NCBI RefSeq assembly: GCF_018080005.1
Contig: NZ_CP073015.1
Location: forward strand, 2,074,501 to 2,138,500
Direction of reading: 5' to 3'
Length of the DNA: 64,000 bases
Source: Flavobacterium sp. CS20
GTDB taxonomy: Bacteria; Bacteroidota; Bacteroidia; Flavobacteriales; Flavobacteriaceae
Positions 54,427 through 64,000 of this stretch are shown here, in pieces. Numbering within the stretch: the stretch's first letter is position 1; each line of letters starts with the position of its first letter. Under the pieces are notes generated by a model. That model saw only the letters and a program-made list of their open reading frames with translations. It had not been told where the DNA came from and ran no database searches. Both the position numbers and the translations under genes were made by a program.

Positions 54427-57400
54427 TTATTGTTCTAAGTTGATGTAAACCCAGCCTTTAACAACGCGTCCAAAACGTTGATCTGAATTAGCTAAGTTTA
54501 TGACGTAAAAATAGGTTCCTGTAGAAAGCTCATCGCCATCATCATCTTGACCACAGAATTGCTTGGTATAATTGGACTCATCAAATACTTTTTTGCCATA
54601 TCGGTTAAAGACTTGAAATCTATCTATACCGAGTTGATCATCCAACCAAGTTAAATCCATACAATCATTAAAGCCATCTTGTCCTGGAGAAATTCCTTGG
54701 GTAATCACACAATTGTCAACGTCGTAGTTAGTAACTTCTGCAGTGGCTGTACTTTCACAACCTTGATTGTTTACTGTAATGACGTAAGTTCCTTCTTCTG
54801 AAGCTGTAATACTTGGGTTGTTGTCGCCTATAGGGTTTCCGTTTAAAGTCCAAGAATAAGAAACGTTAGGGTCATTATTGGTTAAGCCTGTATTTAAAAC
54901 AACTTCATCTTCAGCACACTTCATAACATCTTGAAGGCTTACATCAATTGTTTCTACAACGTTTACAGTAACTTGAGCAGTTTGAACACAACCGTTGACA
55001 TCTGTTTCTAAAGTATATGTTCCGCTTTCTGAAACCGTTAAAGTTTCTTCAGTAGAACCGTCACTCCAAGTGTAAAAAATTTGATTTTCTTGAGCTGAGG
55101 TTAAGCCAGTTACAGTTGGTGTCAAGGTAATATTTTGTGGACCACCATCACCAGTACATAAATTTTGATCACCTCCAAGGTCTAAAGTATAACTCACTAA
55201 TTCTACTTGAATTTGATCAGTTGAAGTACATCCATTATTATCAATAGTAACTTCGTACACACCACCATCAGTTATATCAAGGGTTGGATTGGTTTCTCCT
55301 GGTAAAGCAGCCCCATCTTTTGTCCAAGCATAAGTTGGCGAGTCTAAGTCGTTTAAATTCATAGGTGTAGCATCTAAGGTATTGGTGTCACCATCACAAA
55401 TTACCGCTGAACCCGCAATATCAACTTGTGGATTATTGAATAAAGTGAATGTTTCTGTAACAATTTCGTCGCATCCATTAAATGATGTGGTTAAAGTTAC
55501 CGTTTCACCTTGAGTTAGTTCAATAGTTGGCGTATTTTCACCAGCACTCCATTGGTAGGTTACTTGCTCAATTTCGTTTTGGGTTAATCCAGTAAATTCT
55601 GGAGATACCAAAACCGTTTCACCAGCATCAACACAAGTTTGAGGTGGAATAGGAAGACTGACTTGGTAGTCAACAAGATCAACCTGTATTTGATCAGTTG
55701 TTAAACATCCATTATTATCAACCGAGACTTCATATAAACCACCATCAGTTATATCTAATGTCGCGTTGGTTTCTCCTGCAATTTCAGTACCGTCTTTAGA
55801 CCATGTAAAGTTTGTTGATGCTAGGTCAGCATTATTACTCGGCGTTGCGTCTAAAGTATTGGTATCGCCCTGACAAATTACAGCTGAACCTGCAATGTCA
55901 ACTTGTGGATTATTGAATAAAGTGAATGTTTCAGTGGCTACTTCATCACATCCTTTAAAGCTAGTAGTTAATGTAACAGTACCACTTTGAGATAACTCAA
56001 TTGAAGGTGTAGTTTCTCCAGTATCTCCAGGCATAAGTCACTTGATTAATTTCAGCTGGCGTCAAACCAATAAAACTTGGAGAAATTTGAACCGTTTCCC
56101 CAGGACTAATACAATTATCAACTGGCATAAGTAAGTTTACTTGATAATCCACGAGATTTACATCATAAGTGTTTGGAGTATCTTCACAGGCGTTAGCATC
56201 TATTATAACTTCATATTGACCACCATCTGTGATATCTAAGGTAGAATTCGTCTCACTTGTTAACTCAACACCATCTTTAAACCATTGGTAATCTATACTG
56301 GTGTAGGCGGAAGAATTTGTTGGTTCTCCATCTAATGTGATAGTCTCACCAGCACACAAATCAATAGGTGTATTTGGTGCAAACTCAGGCTCAGGATAGA
56401 ATTCAACAGTAACCAAATTTGATACCCCAAAACAGGCTGTGCCTCCAGCACCAATTTGGATTCCAACTTCGTAATCACCTGACTCTGTAACTTCCAAAGT
56501 TTGTCCATTTTCACCTGGAATAATATTACCATCTTGTGCCCAGAAGTATTGAATGTTGGCTGTACTAAATCCTGCGTCTAATGTTACTATTTCGCCTTCG
56601 CATGGTGCGGTTCCGTTAGCAATTGTGATATCAGGTCCTAAATCTATTCCACCTAAGTCGAATGATTCAGACTCTAAAAAGATTGCTGAATTAAATGCGG
56701 TATCTCCTCTATCAGCAATCGCTAATTTAATATTATAGGTTTGACCAGGAATCACACTTGCTGAAGCTGTTAGCGGAACCGTTTGACCGTTATACATAGT
56801 AGAACCATTGCCTGAATTTACTCCGTCAAATAGTTGTGGAACAGCAAATTCACCTAATGTTCCAGCTCCACAATTAGTATTTATATGAATGTTAGTTGGG
56901 TTTATAGGAATATTGGTTCCTGGAATAACTGCTATATTTTGCCCACCAAGATCCAGAGTAACATCAGGTGTGTTAGGGTTGGCATCGTGATTATAGTCGT
57001 TCACATTAGAAATACCAGGACCACTTAAGATAAAAGCAAAAGTATCTGCATAATTACATACAAAAGTGTGATATTCATCTGATGCGAGTAAATAATTAAA
57101 ACTGATTTGATCGACAAAAGGGATAAATTCAAATTCAATAACAGTTGCATTATAAGTATTACCAGGTTGTTGAATAAGAGCTTCTAAGTCAGGATCTCCA
57201 ACCCAACCATATCCACCGCCTTGTGCTGGAGTACCTGTAGGCACCATGTCAACTCCATTTGTAGCCAGTACAATACCGCCATCAAAAGGAAAATTTTGCG
57301 GAGATGTTGTACCGTCAAAGGCACCATAACTATCAAAAAGTTCTCCACCAATAGAGCTGTTGTTTGGTGATGTTACATTATTAACCTCAGCACATTGTCC

Positions 57401-57517
57401 TAAAACTAAGACATCATCGATTAATTGTTGCACAGTTAACGTGTTATCAACTGTAATCTGGCTTTGGGCGGAAAACACACCCAAACCAAAAAGTAATAAG
57501 AGGAATATTCTTTTCAT
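54427..57517 (-). CDS. Choice-of-anchor L adhesin, type B (gliding) sorting domain, frameshifted
   Basis: About 1029 residues when repaired. Signal peptide (LLLLFGLGVFSAQSQ). Choice-of-anchor L domain (about 20-270: LVLGQCAEVNNVTSP, LLASDEYHTFVCNYADTFAF). Then six or so Ig/PKD-like repeats built around IDNNGCxxTDQIQV and FNNPQVDIAGSAVIC. The gliding-associated end is QGISPGQDGFNDCMDLTWLD ... FNRYGKKVFDESNY ... GWVYINLEQ (T9SS type B). One extra base at 56024 breaks the frame; removing it gives YAWSTGETTPSIEL, matching a repeat inside the gene. Cell-surface adhesin for PorP/SprF next to it. Confidence 0.85.
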
Positions 57518-58365
57518 GTTTTGTAATTTTAATTTATGTTCATAATTTTATTCTTTGTTTTATTGTTCATTGTTAATATATATCCAACCTTTTTGAAGTC
57601 TGCCAAAACTTGGGTCTTCATTTTGTAATGTGATAACATAAAAATAGTACCTGTTTTAAGGCGGTTTCCATTATCAGATTGTCCCATAAATTCATCTTTA
57701 TAGTTTGATTTTTCATAAACCCTTTTGCCATAGCGGTTAAAGATTTCTAATTTAGAGATTCCTGAGCGATCTGCCAAAAAGTTAAGGTCTAATTTATCAT
57801 TAAAACCATCATTGCCTGGAGAAATACCTTGAGGGATCACACAATTATCGATATCATAGAGATTAAAAGTTAATTCATTTTCAAAACTATCACAATCAGA
57901 TCCAATACTTACAACGACTTTCACTTCTTGTATAGCTCCAGCGTTTTCTACTGTATATTCAAGTGTAGGTGAATTATCGCCCTTAGGTTCATTATTAACA
58001 AACCACTGGAAGTCAGCCTCTATTAATTCAGCATTTTGAAGACTCGCACTAAACGTTACTGTTTCATCAATGCAAAATAAATTGTCATCATCATTAGAAT
58101 TTATATCAACACTAATATCTCTTTCACTTAAATTGATATTATCTATAAAGCTACAATCAGGATCATCAAAATACACCTCAACTTCATAGAGTCCAAATTC
58201 AGTCGGGTTAATTATAGCTGTATTTTGATTTAATGGGTTTCCGTCAAGTGACCAAAGGTAATTCACAGGTTGTCCGTTTGCATTAGAAGGTGTAGCATTG
58301 AGAACAATTTCACCCAAATCACAGGTTGCCGTATCTGGACCAAGTGCTATGATAGGAGATTCGTT

Positions 58366-59070
58366 AAATGTATATTCAACGCTTTCAGTTACAGGACAAC
58401 CGTCTATAGTTACAGTAACTTCATAAGTTCCTGTTGTGTCAACATCTATAGAAGAAGTCGTTTCACCTGTAATCCATAAGTAAGTTGCATTAGTAGAATC
58501 AACTCCATTCACAATAGCTGTTATAGTTTGAGTGCCAGCATCACAAAAGGTTTGGTCACCACCAAGGTCAACACTAAATACTGCACCATTAACAACAATT
58601 GAATCAGTTGTTGCATAATCAAAGGTTGCACCGCCTAAAGTTGTTGTAGTCGTTGTGACTTCAACATTAAATGTGCCTTGTGTAGAGATAACAAGTGTGC
58701 TTTGAGTTTCTCCTGCTATAATACCATTATTATCAAACCATTGATAGGAAACACTTGTAAAGTCTGATGAGTTAGCAATACTAGCGTCAAGACTTAAAGT
58801 TTCACCTTCACATAAATTTAAATCAGATCCAAGGTCGAACTGTGGATCTTCTGCAAATGTATATTCAACGCTTTCAGTTACAGGACAACCGTCTATAGTT
58901 ACAGTAACTTCATAAGTTCCTGTTGTGTCAACATCTATAGAAGAAGTCGTTTCACCTGTATTCCACAAGTAAGTTGCATTAGTAGAATCAACTCCATTCA
59001 CAATAGCTGTTATAGTTTGAGTGCCAGCATCACAAAAGGTTTGGTCACCACCGAGGTCAACCGTGAAATC
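58366..59070 (-). repeat. Duplicated Ig-like module, 489-bp offset
   Basis: Two stretches of about 205 bases, near 58366-58575 and 58855-59062, are almost identical. They encode VDLGGDQTFCDAGTQTITAI ... DTTGTYEVTVTIDGCPVTES; the differences include YLWNTGETT versus YLWITGETT. The sequence between them is not repeated. Confidence 0.85.
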
Positions 59071-60359
59071 GGCTGAGTTCACTTGAATATCAAAAACATT
59101 TACACAGTTGATATCGTTTCCATCTGTATCAACATTGAGATTTGTTGTCGTAATTTCAACGCTATAGTTTCCAGTTTGGTTTAAGTCTAAAGTTGCTTGA
59201 GTTTCTCCACTGATTGGATTATTATTTAGTAACCATTGATATTCAAAACTATCGTAATCATTAATGTTTTGTACTGAAGCATCTAAAGTAACAGTTTCAT
59301 TACTACAAGCTGTAATTTGGGCTGGCAAATTATTTACTGGTTCAGGTATTAAAGTTACTTCAAATTCTTCTGTACTAACTTCAGTACCATTCAGTGTTAA
59401 AACTTGATATAATCCTGATTGCGTAGCTGTATATGTAGGTTGATTTTCGCCAGTTAGTGGGTCAAATTGTTGTGTTGACTCGTTAAATAGTAGCCATTGA
59501 AATTGATCAGCAAGACTATCAGTAGCTGTTAATGCAGACCATCGACTTGACAAGCCGTTACTTGATTTTGCAATACAATGTCGCAATTGGTAGAACCACT
59601 TCCTGGTGCACCAGTATTGGTTTGTCCTAAACTTATAAACCCTGGAGCACCATCGAAGTTCGTAATAAATACGCATATATTTCACCAGCTTGTGCGTTTT
59701 GAATTGTAAAAGTTTCTATTGGTGCAGCTGAATAACTACAATCTATCACATTACCGTAAGGATAATTATTATCAAATGTATTGCTACCACATTGGGTGCA
59801 ACTATCCAAATCGTTGCAAAATTGTGTATCGGGAAACGGATCTCAAGCTATAAAATCTACGTCAAGAGGAGTTCCTGTTGGATTTCCATTTGCGTCAAAT
59901 TGTGTGTTTTGAACAATTTCAAAAACAAGATCTCCTGAATCTTCAATCTGCATAAAAAACCAAACAGGATTGGGTTGAGTGCCTAAACATCCATAATTAC
60001 TTAAATTAGGATCAGCTTCTGTTCCGCTAGAATCATCTACGTTTTCAAAGATTAAAGACTCTCCAAGATCAGGTGCACAAAATGGATCAGACCCAAAACA
60101 GCCACAAGATTCTAAGGTTTGGCTTGGACTTGTTAATATGCAATTGATATCATCTACATTTTCAACAGTAAAAACAACATCTGTTCCTAAGGCATAAGGA
60201 CCATAGGTTAATGTTGTTGGTGTCGTTACATTTTGAAGAGCATCACCTTGATTATTTGTAATATCCAAAGAAGACGCTGAACCAAGATCTGTAATATTTA
60301 CTTCCACAGAAAACTCCTCATTACCATTTCCACAATTACCAACAACCGCATAATCTACT

Positions 60360-62516
60360 TGCGGATTGGTACAAGTGGCACAACTCACGGTTAAGTCGAT
60401 AGGATTAATATTAGTTGAACCTTGGCAATCTATAGAACCGTCAGGGGTCACTTGAACCGTGATTTCATCACCCGTTGATTGAAAAGTTAAGCCTGATAGA
60501 TCTCCTGCATTACCATAGCCATTAAAGAGTTCTGTGCCATCTGAATCGAGAACGATAAACTCATCAAAATTATTTTCCACATTTCCAGAATTCACCGTTA
60601 AGTTTAAAGGTGAACCATCACTGCTGACAAATGTAAACTCTTCATTAACGCCAGAATCATAACAAAAGTTAGTGTTGACAGGTCCAACGGTGCAATCTAC
60701 TAAATTTAAGGTACAATTATCTTGGGTAAGCACACCAGAGGCAACTTGACAATTCACATCTTGATTATTTGAAGCCATCAATTCAACTTGCGTTCCATTA
60801 GGATAAGGTCCAAAAGTCAAAACACCAGTAGCAGAAGCGGTTTGAGCAGGATTACCTTGATTATCTGTAATATCTAAATCAGTAGCAGAACCGAGATCAA
60901 TAACATCGGCTTCAACAAAAAACTGTGGTGCGTTTAAACAATCGTCAACAAGGTTGAAATTAACTTGCGGATTGGCATAAGTGGCACAACTCACCGTTAA
61001 GTCAATAGGATTAATATTAGTTGAACCTTGGCAATCTATAGAACTATCAGGGGTCACTTGAACCGTGATTTCATCACCCGTTGATTGAAAAGTTAAGCCT
61101 GATAGATCTCCTGCATTACCATAGCCATTAAAGAGTTCTGTGCCATCTGAATCGAGAACGATAAACTCATCCCATCCGTTTTCCACATTTCCAGAATTCA
61201 CTGTTAAGTTTAAAGGTGAACCATCACTGCTGACATATGTAAACTCTTCATTAACGCCAGAATCATAACAAAAGTTAGTGTTGACAGGTCCAACGGTGCA
61301 ATCTACTAAATTTAAGGTACAATTATCTTGGGTAAGCACACCAGAGGCAACTTGACAATTCACATCTTGATTATTTGAAGCCATTAATTCAACTTGCGTT
61401 CCATTAGGATAAGGTCCAAAAGTCAAAACACCAGTAGCAGAAGCGGTTTGAGCAGGATTACCTTGATTATCTGTAATATCTAAATCAGTAGCTGAACCGA
61501 GATCAATAACATCGGCTTCAACAAAAAACTGTATGCTGTTTAAACAATCGTCAACAAGGTTGAAATTAACTTGCGGATTGGTACAAGTGGCACAACTCAC
61601 GGTTAAGTCGATAGGATTAATATTAGTTGAACCTTGGCAATCTATAGAACTATCAGGGGTCACTTGAACCGTGATTTCATCACCCGTTGATTGAAAAGTT
61701 AAGCCTGATAGATCTCCTGCATTACCATAGCCATTAAAGAGTTCTGTGCCATCTGAATCGAGAACGATAAACTCATCCCATCCGTTTTCCACATTTCCAG
61801 AATTCACTGTTAAGTTTAAAGGTGAACCATCACTGCTGACATATGTAAACTCTTCATTAACGCCAGAATCATAACAAAAGTTAGTGTTGACAGGTCCAAC
61901 GGTGCAATCTACTAAATTTAAGGTACAATTATCTTGGGTAAGCACACCAGAGGCAACTTGACAATTCGCATCTTGATTATTTGAAGCCATCAATTCAACT
62001 TGCGTTCCATTAGGATAAGGTCCAAAAGTCAAAACACCAGTAGCAGAAGCGGTTTGAGCAGGATTACCTTGATTATCTGTAATATCTAAATCAGTAGCTG
62101 AACCGAGATCAATAACATCGGCTTCAACAAAAAACTGTGGTGCGTTTAAACAATCGTCAACAAGGTTGAAATTAACTTGCGGATTGGTACAAGTGGCACA
62201 ACTCACCGTTAAGTCAATAGGATTAATATTAGTTGAACCTTGGCAATCTATAGAACCGTCAGGGGTCACTTGAACCGTGATTTCATCACCCGTTGATTGA
62301 AAAGTTAAACCTGATAGATCTCCTGCATTACCATAGCCATTAAAGAGTTCTGTGCCATCTGAATCGAGAACGATAAACTCATCAAAATTATTTTCCACAT
62401 TTCCAGAATTCACCGTTAAGTTTAAAGGTGAACCATCACTGCTGACAAATGTAAACTCTTCATTAACACCAGAATCATAACAAAAGTTAGTGTTGACAGG
62501 TCCAACGGTGCAATCT
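60360..62516 (-). repeat. 606-bp in-frame tandem repeats of the giant adhesin
   Basis: The string around GGTGCAATCTAC recurs at 62507, 61901, 61295 and 60689, an exact 606-base period (202 codons). There are three complete units and a fourth whose second half has diverged. Nucleotide differences are few. Copies 1 and 4 share TFVSS, NNFDEF and GSIDC; copies 2 and 3 share TYVSS, GWDEF and SSIDC. Confidence 0.92.
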
Positions 62517-62678
62517 ACAGTTGTTTGTGCAAAGGCATTTGAAAAAAACATAACGACCAAAACACTTGAAATGTAAAAATTTTTCATTTAATTCTCTTTT
62601 GGTTGTGAATATAAATAAAATGTTATTGATACGTTAAATTTATTTAGACAAAAATGATGTTAAAAAAAAAATTAACAA

Positions 62679-62706
62679 AAAACCACCTCAACTTTGAGGT
62701 GGTTTT
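62679..62706 (-). terminator. Terminator of the edge T9SS gene
   Basis: Stem AAAACCACCTCA/TGAGGTGGTTTT with a four-base loop and T-rich minus-strand tail, 24 bases past the stop. Confidence 0.8.
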
Positions 62707-62729
62707 AAATTTTAGAAAATTAAAAAAGC

Positions 62730-64000
62730 TTATTTTTTTATAATTTTAAAAGTTTTTGTAGCATCATTAATCTGAACTTGAGCTAAGTAAACACCGCTAG
62801 TCAAAGCATTTAAATCAATACGCTCATCTTGAGCAGAAAGCTTTTGGTTTAAAACTTGCTGACCGAGTAAGTTGTGTAATTTAATTTGGTCAAAAGCTTG
62901 ATTAGAAGATAGGTTTAAGTTGTTTTGAGCATCAACGAAATAGTTAAAGTTAAAAGCTTCAAACTCTTGAGTAGATAAAGTTTCATCAACTGAATAATTA
63001 AATATGAGTAAAAATCCAGTGGTTTGAGCTAAAGGTGCTGGCGAACCCGTACTTTTAAATACTAAATAATAATCACCTGATGTAGAAGGTGTAAATTGTC
63101 CTGTACCTGTTAAAGCTTGGTTTTCTACATTATCAAAAGTCCCATTTTGCACAATTCCTGTATCTGTAAATATTGAAGTTCCTGCATTAGCATCTGCAAC
63201 AGTATTACCCTGTGCCACAAGAACTTCTAGATTTTCATTGGCAGAACCGTTTTGTGCATCTGCACCATTATAGCTTAAAGAAATATCATAAGTATTACCC
63301 GCAGTTAGACTAATAGCAGGAGAGAATAAATAATCTTCCTTAGTAGCATCGTTGGTTCCATTTGTAGCAAAAAATGAAGTCGTTAAAGGCTGAAGTTCAA
63401 GTTCTTGTTGAATCCAGGCTATGCCATTACTATCTTCGTCAATGATGGTGTAACAACTTGCAAAAACAGCGACATTGTCAAAGTTTTCTGTCAAAGGAAA
63501 ACCTGAGAATTCTGTAGCACAATCTGCAGGTACCAAAAAGTTAATTGGACCAGCAAAAATACTGGTATCTGCACCACAATTTGAATTTACATATACATCG
63601 TAAAATGTACCGATTTGTAAGCCCGTAAGTGTTGTAGAAGTCGCGGTAACTCCTGATATGACAGTTCCAGATCCAGGTGTAAAGCCTTCAGCACCATATT
63701 CTACGTCAAATGTTGTACCAGAACCATTAGTGTCTGTCCAACTAACATCAGCAGACGTGCTAGTGATATTGTTAACGGCAACATTTTGAGGAGTCGCACA
63801 ATTGGCTTTAGTTAAAGTAAACGTTGTTTCAAGCTGTGCCACACCACAACCACCATCGGTGACATATTCAGCAACAATTAAAGTAAAACTGCTATCGTCA
63901 TTCACATCAAAAGTTCCCGTAATTGTAGCTGATCCCATGGTTATTCCATCAGGTAAATTTAGGTCGCAGGTCAAGTTTGTATTAAGACCAGGGTCAACGA
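62730..64000 (-). CDS. T9SS type A secreted protein, 5' end outside the window
   Basis: At least 420 residues; the frame stays open to the window edge (VDPGLNTNLTCDLNLPDG), so the start is not here. Visible: a fibronectin type III domain (NCATPQNVAVNNITSTSADV ... LQIGTFYDVYVNSNCG), a choice-of-anchor J-like segment (GFPLTENFDNVAVFASCYTI ... DYLFSPAISLTAGNTYDISL) and the type A tail (FDQIKLHNLLGQQVLNQKL ... SGVYLAQVQINDATKTFKIIKK). Exported and anchored by T9SS; no catalytic domain in the visible part. It lies upstream of the adhesin operon but has its own terminator. Confidence 0.85.
   Translation of the reverse strand, partial: VDPGLNTNLTCDLNLPDGITMGSATITGTFDVNDDSSFTLIVAEYVTDGGCGVAQLETTFTLTKANCATPQNVAVNNITSTSADVSWTDTNGSGTTFDVEYGAEGFTPGSGTVISGVTATSTTLTGLQIGTFYDVYVNSNCGADTSIFAGPINFLVPADCATEFSGFPLTENFDNVAVFASCYTIIDEDSNGIAWIQQELELQPLTTSFFATNGTNDATKEDYLFSPAISLTAGNTYDISLSYNGADAQNGSANENLEVLVAQGNTVADANAGTSIFTDTGIVQNGTFDNVENQALTGTGQFTPSTSGDYYLVFKSTGSPAPLAQTTGFLLIFNYSVDETLSTQEFEAFNFNYFVDAQNNLNLSSNQAFDQIKLHNLLGQQVLNQKLSAQDERIDLNALTSGVYLAQVQINDATKTFKIIKK

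Larger units (their letters stand above)
57560..62587 (-). pseudogene. Giant repeat adhesin with type B sorting domain, broken by one stop and three frameshifts
   Basis: One gene of about 1676 residues when repaired. Signal peptide (VLVVMFFSNAFAQ), then 202-residue repeats (CUB-like half VDCTVGPVNTNFCYDSGVN plus LVDDCLN... half), a domain with YGCLGTQPNPVWFFMQI ending VDFIA. TGA at 59843-59845 follows where homologues continue W-G/D-PF; the frame then reads PFPDTQFCNDLDSC. Missing bases near 59666, 59536 and 57645 shift it. Corrected, the sequence passes through Ig-like repeats (VDLGGDQTFCDAGTQTI) to QGISPGNDGFNDKLDLNFLA ... GWIYINNEQ. The open length is a multiple of three after three repairs. 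First gene of the adhesin operon. Errors in assembly are likely. Confidence 0.8.

Noticed and set aside
24935..59845. UGA read as tryptophan, because TGA falls at a conserved Trp (59843) and possibly in PhyH (24935)
   Set aside because: TGA ends several intact genes here (trmB, cysN, the ATL gene), and other disruptions are indels or TAG.

Overview
This AT-rich window comes from a member of the Bacteroidota, almost certainly a marine or cold-adapted Flavobacteriaceae. The evidence is: type IX secretion (T9SS) C-terminal sorting domains of both type A and the gliding-associated type B, a PorP/SprF-like protein next to an OmpA/PD40 protein, a homodimer-type GlyRS, a BT_3928-like DoxX protein, TAnnTTTG -7 promoter boxes and DnaG with the zinc-site cysteines replaced. 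The repeat-rich, frameshift-rich character recalls Psychroflexus, but I cannot fix the genus from sequence alone.

Layout. 0.1-2.9 kb: a two-component pair and a convergent MurG-like glycosyltransferase. 2.9-14.8 kb: housekeeping genes (trmB, LysE-type exporter, alkyltransferase-like protein, MFS carrier, dnaG, lysA, a DUF1599 gene, a DoxX/MauE protein, an ABC permease, tpiA, prmA, clpS). 15-19.3 kb: a large T9SS-secreted protein and a tiny secreted partner. 19.4-21.6 kb: a SCO copper protein and the RseP protease. 21.6-25.8 kb: an accessory region with one intact tRNA-Asn(GTT) preceded by four chimeric tRNA-like repeats. It also holds three copies of a module made of a tRNA 3' half, a terminator and a GIY-YIG nuclease gene; these flank an AraC regulator and a broken PhyH dioxygenase. 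25.9-29.2 kb: a choice-of-anchor I secreted protein. 29.3-34.5 kb: a saccharopine dehydrogenase-like enzyme and a cysQ-cysC-cysD-cysN sulfate-activation operon. 34.5-45.5 kb: mixed metabolism (CBM48 protein, class V aminotransferase, folA, fructosamine kinase-like, M3 peptidase, nitrilase, lipoprotein, lipB). 45.5-46.3 kb: a GxxExxY nuclease-like gene bracketed by nine hairpin repeats. 46.4-51.5 kb: glyS, a CBS protein, a membrane M28 peptidase and a zinc-ribbon protein. 51.6-62.6 kb: a surface-adhesin operon on the minus strand (a giant repeat adhesin and a choice-of-anchor L adhesin, both with type B sorting domains, then PorP/SprF, then OmpA/PD40). 62.7-64 kb: the end of another T9SS type A protein, cut by the window edge.

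A striking global feature is the number of broken frames. At least nine single-base indels and three in-frame stops lie in otherwise well-conserved genes, including essential dnaG. Sequencing or assembly error is the simplest explanation for most; the PhyH gene, with stop plus internal deletion, looks truly dead. The most interesting biological signals are the tRNA/GIY-YIG modules, the hairpin arrays around GxxExxY, the 606-bp tandem repeats in the giant adhesin, a recurrent 18-base motif just after stop codons, and a repeated TTTGCANTATG arrangement implying leaderless transcripts.
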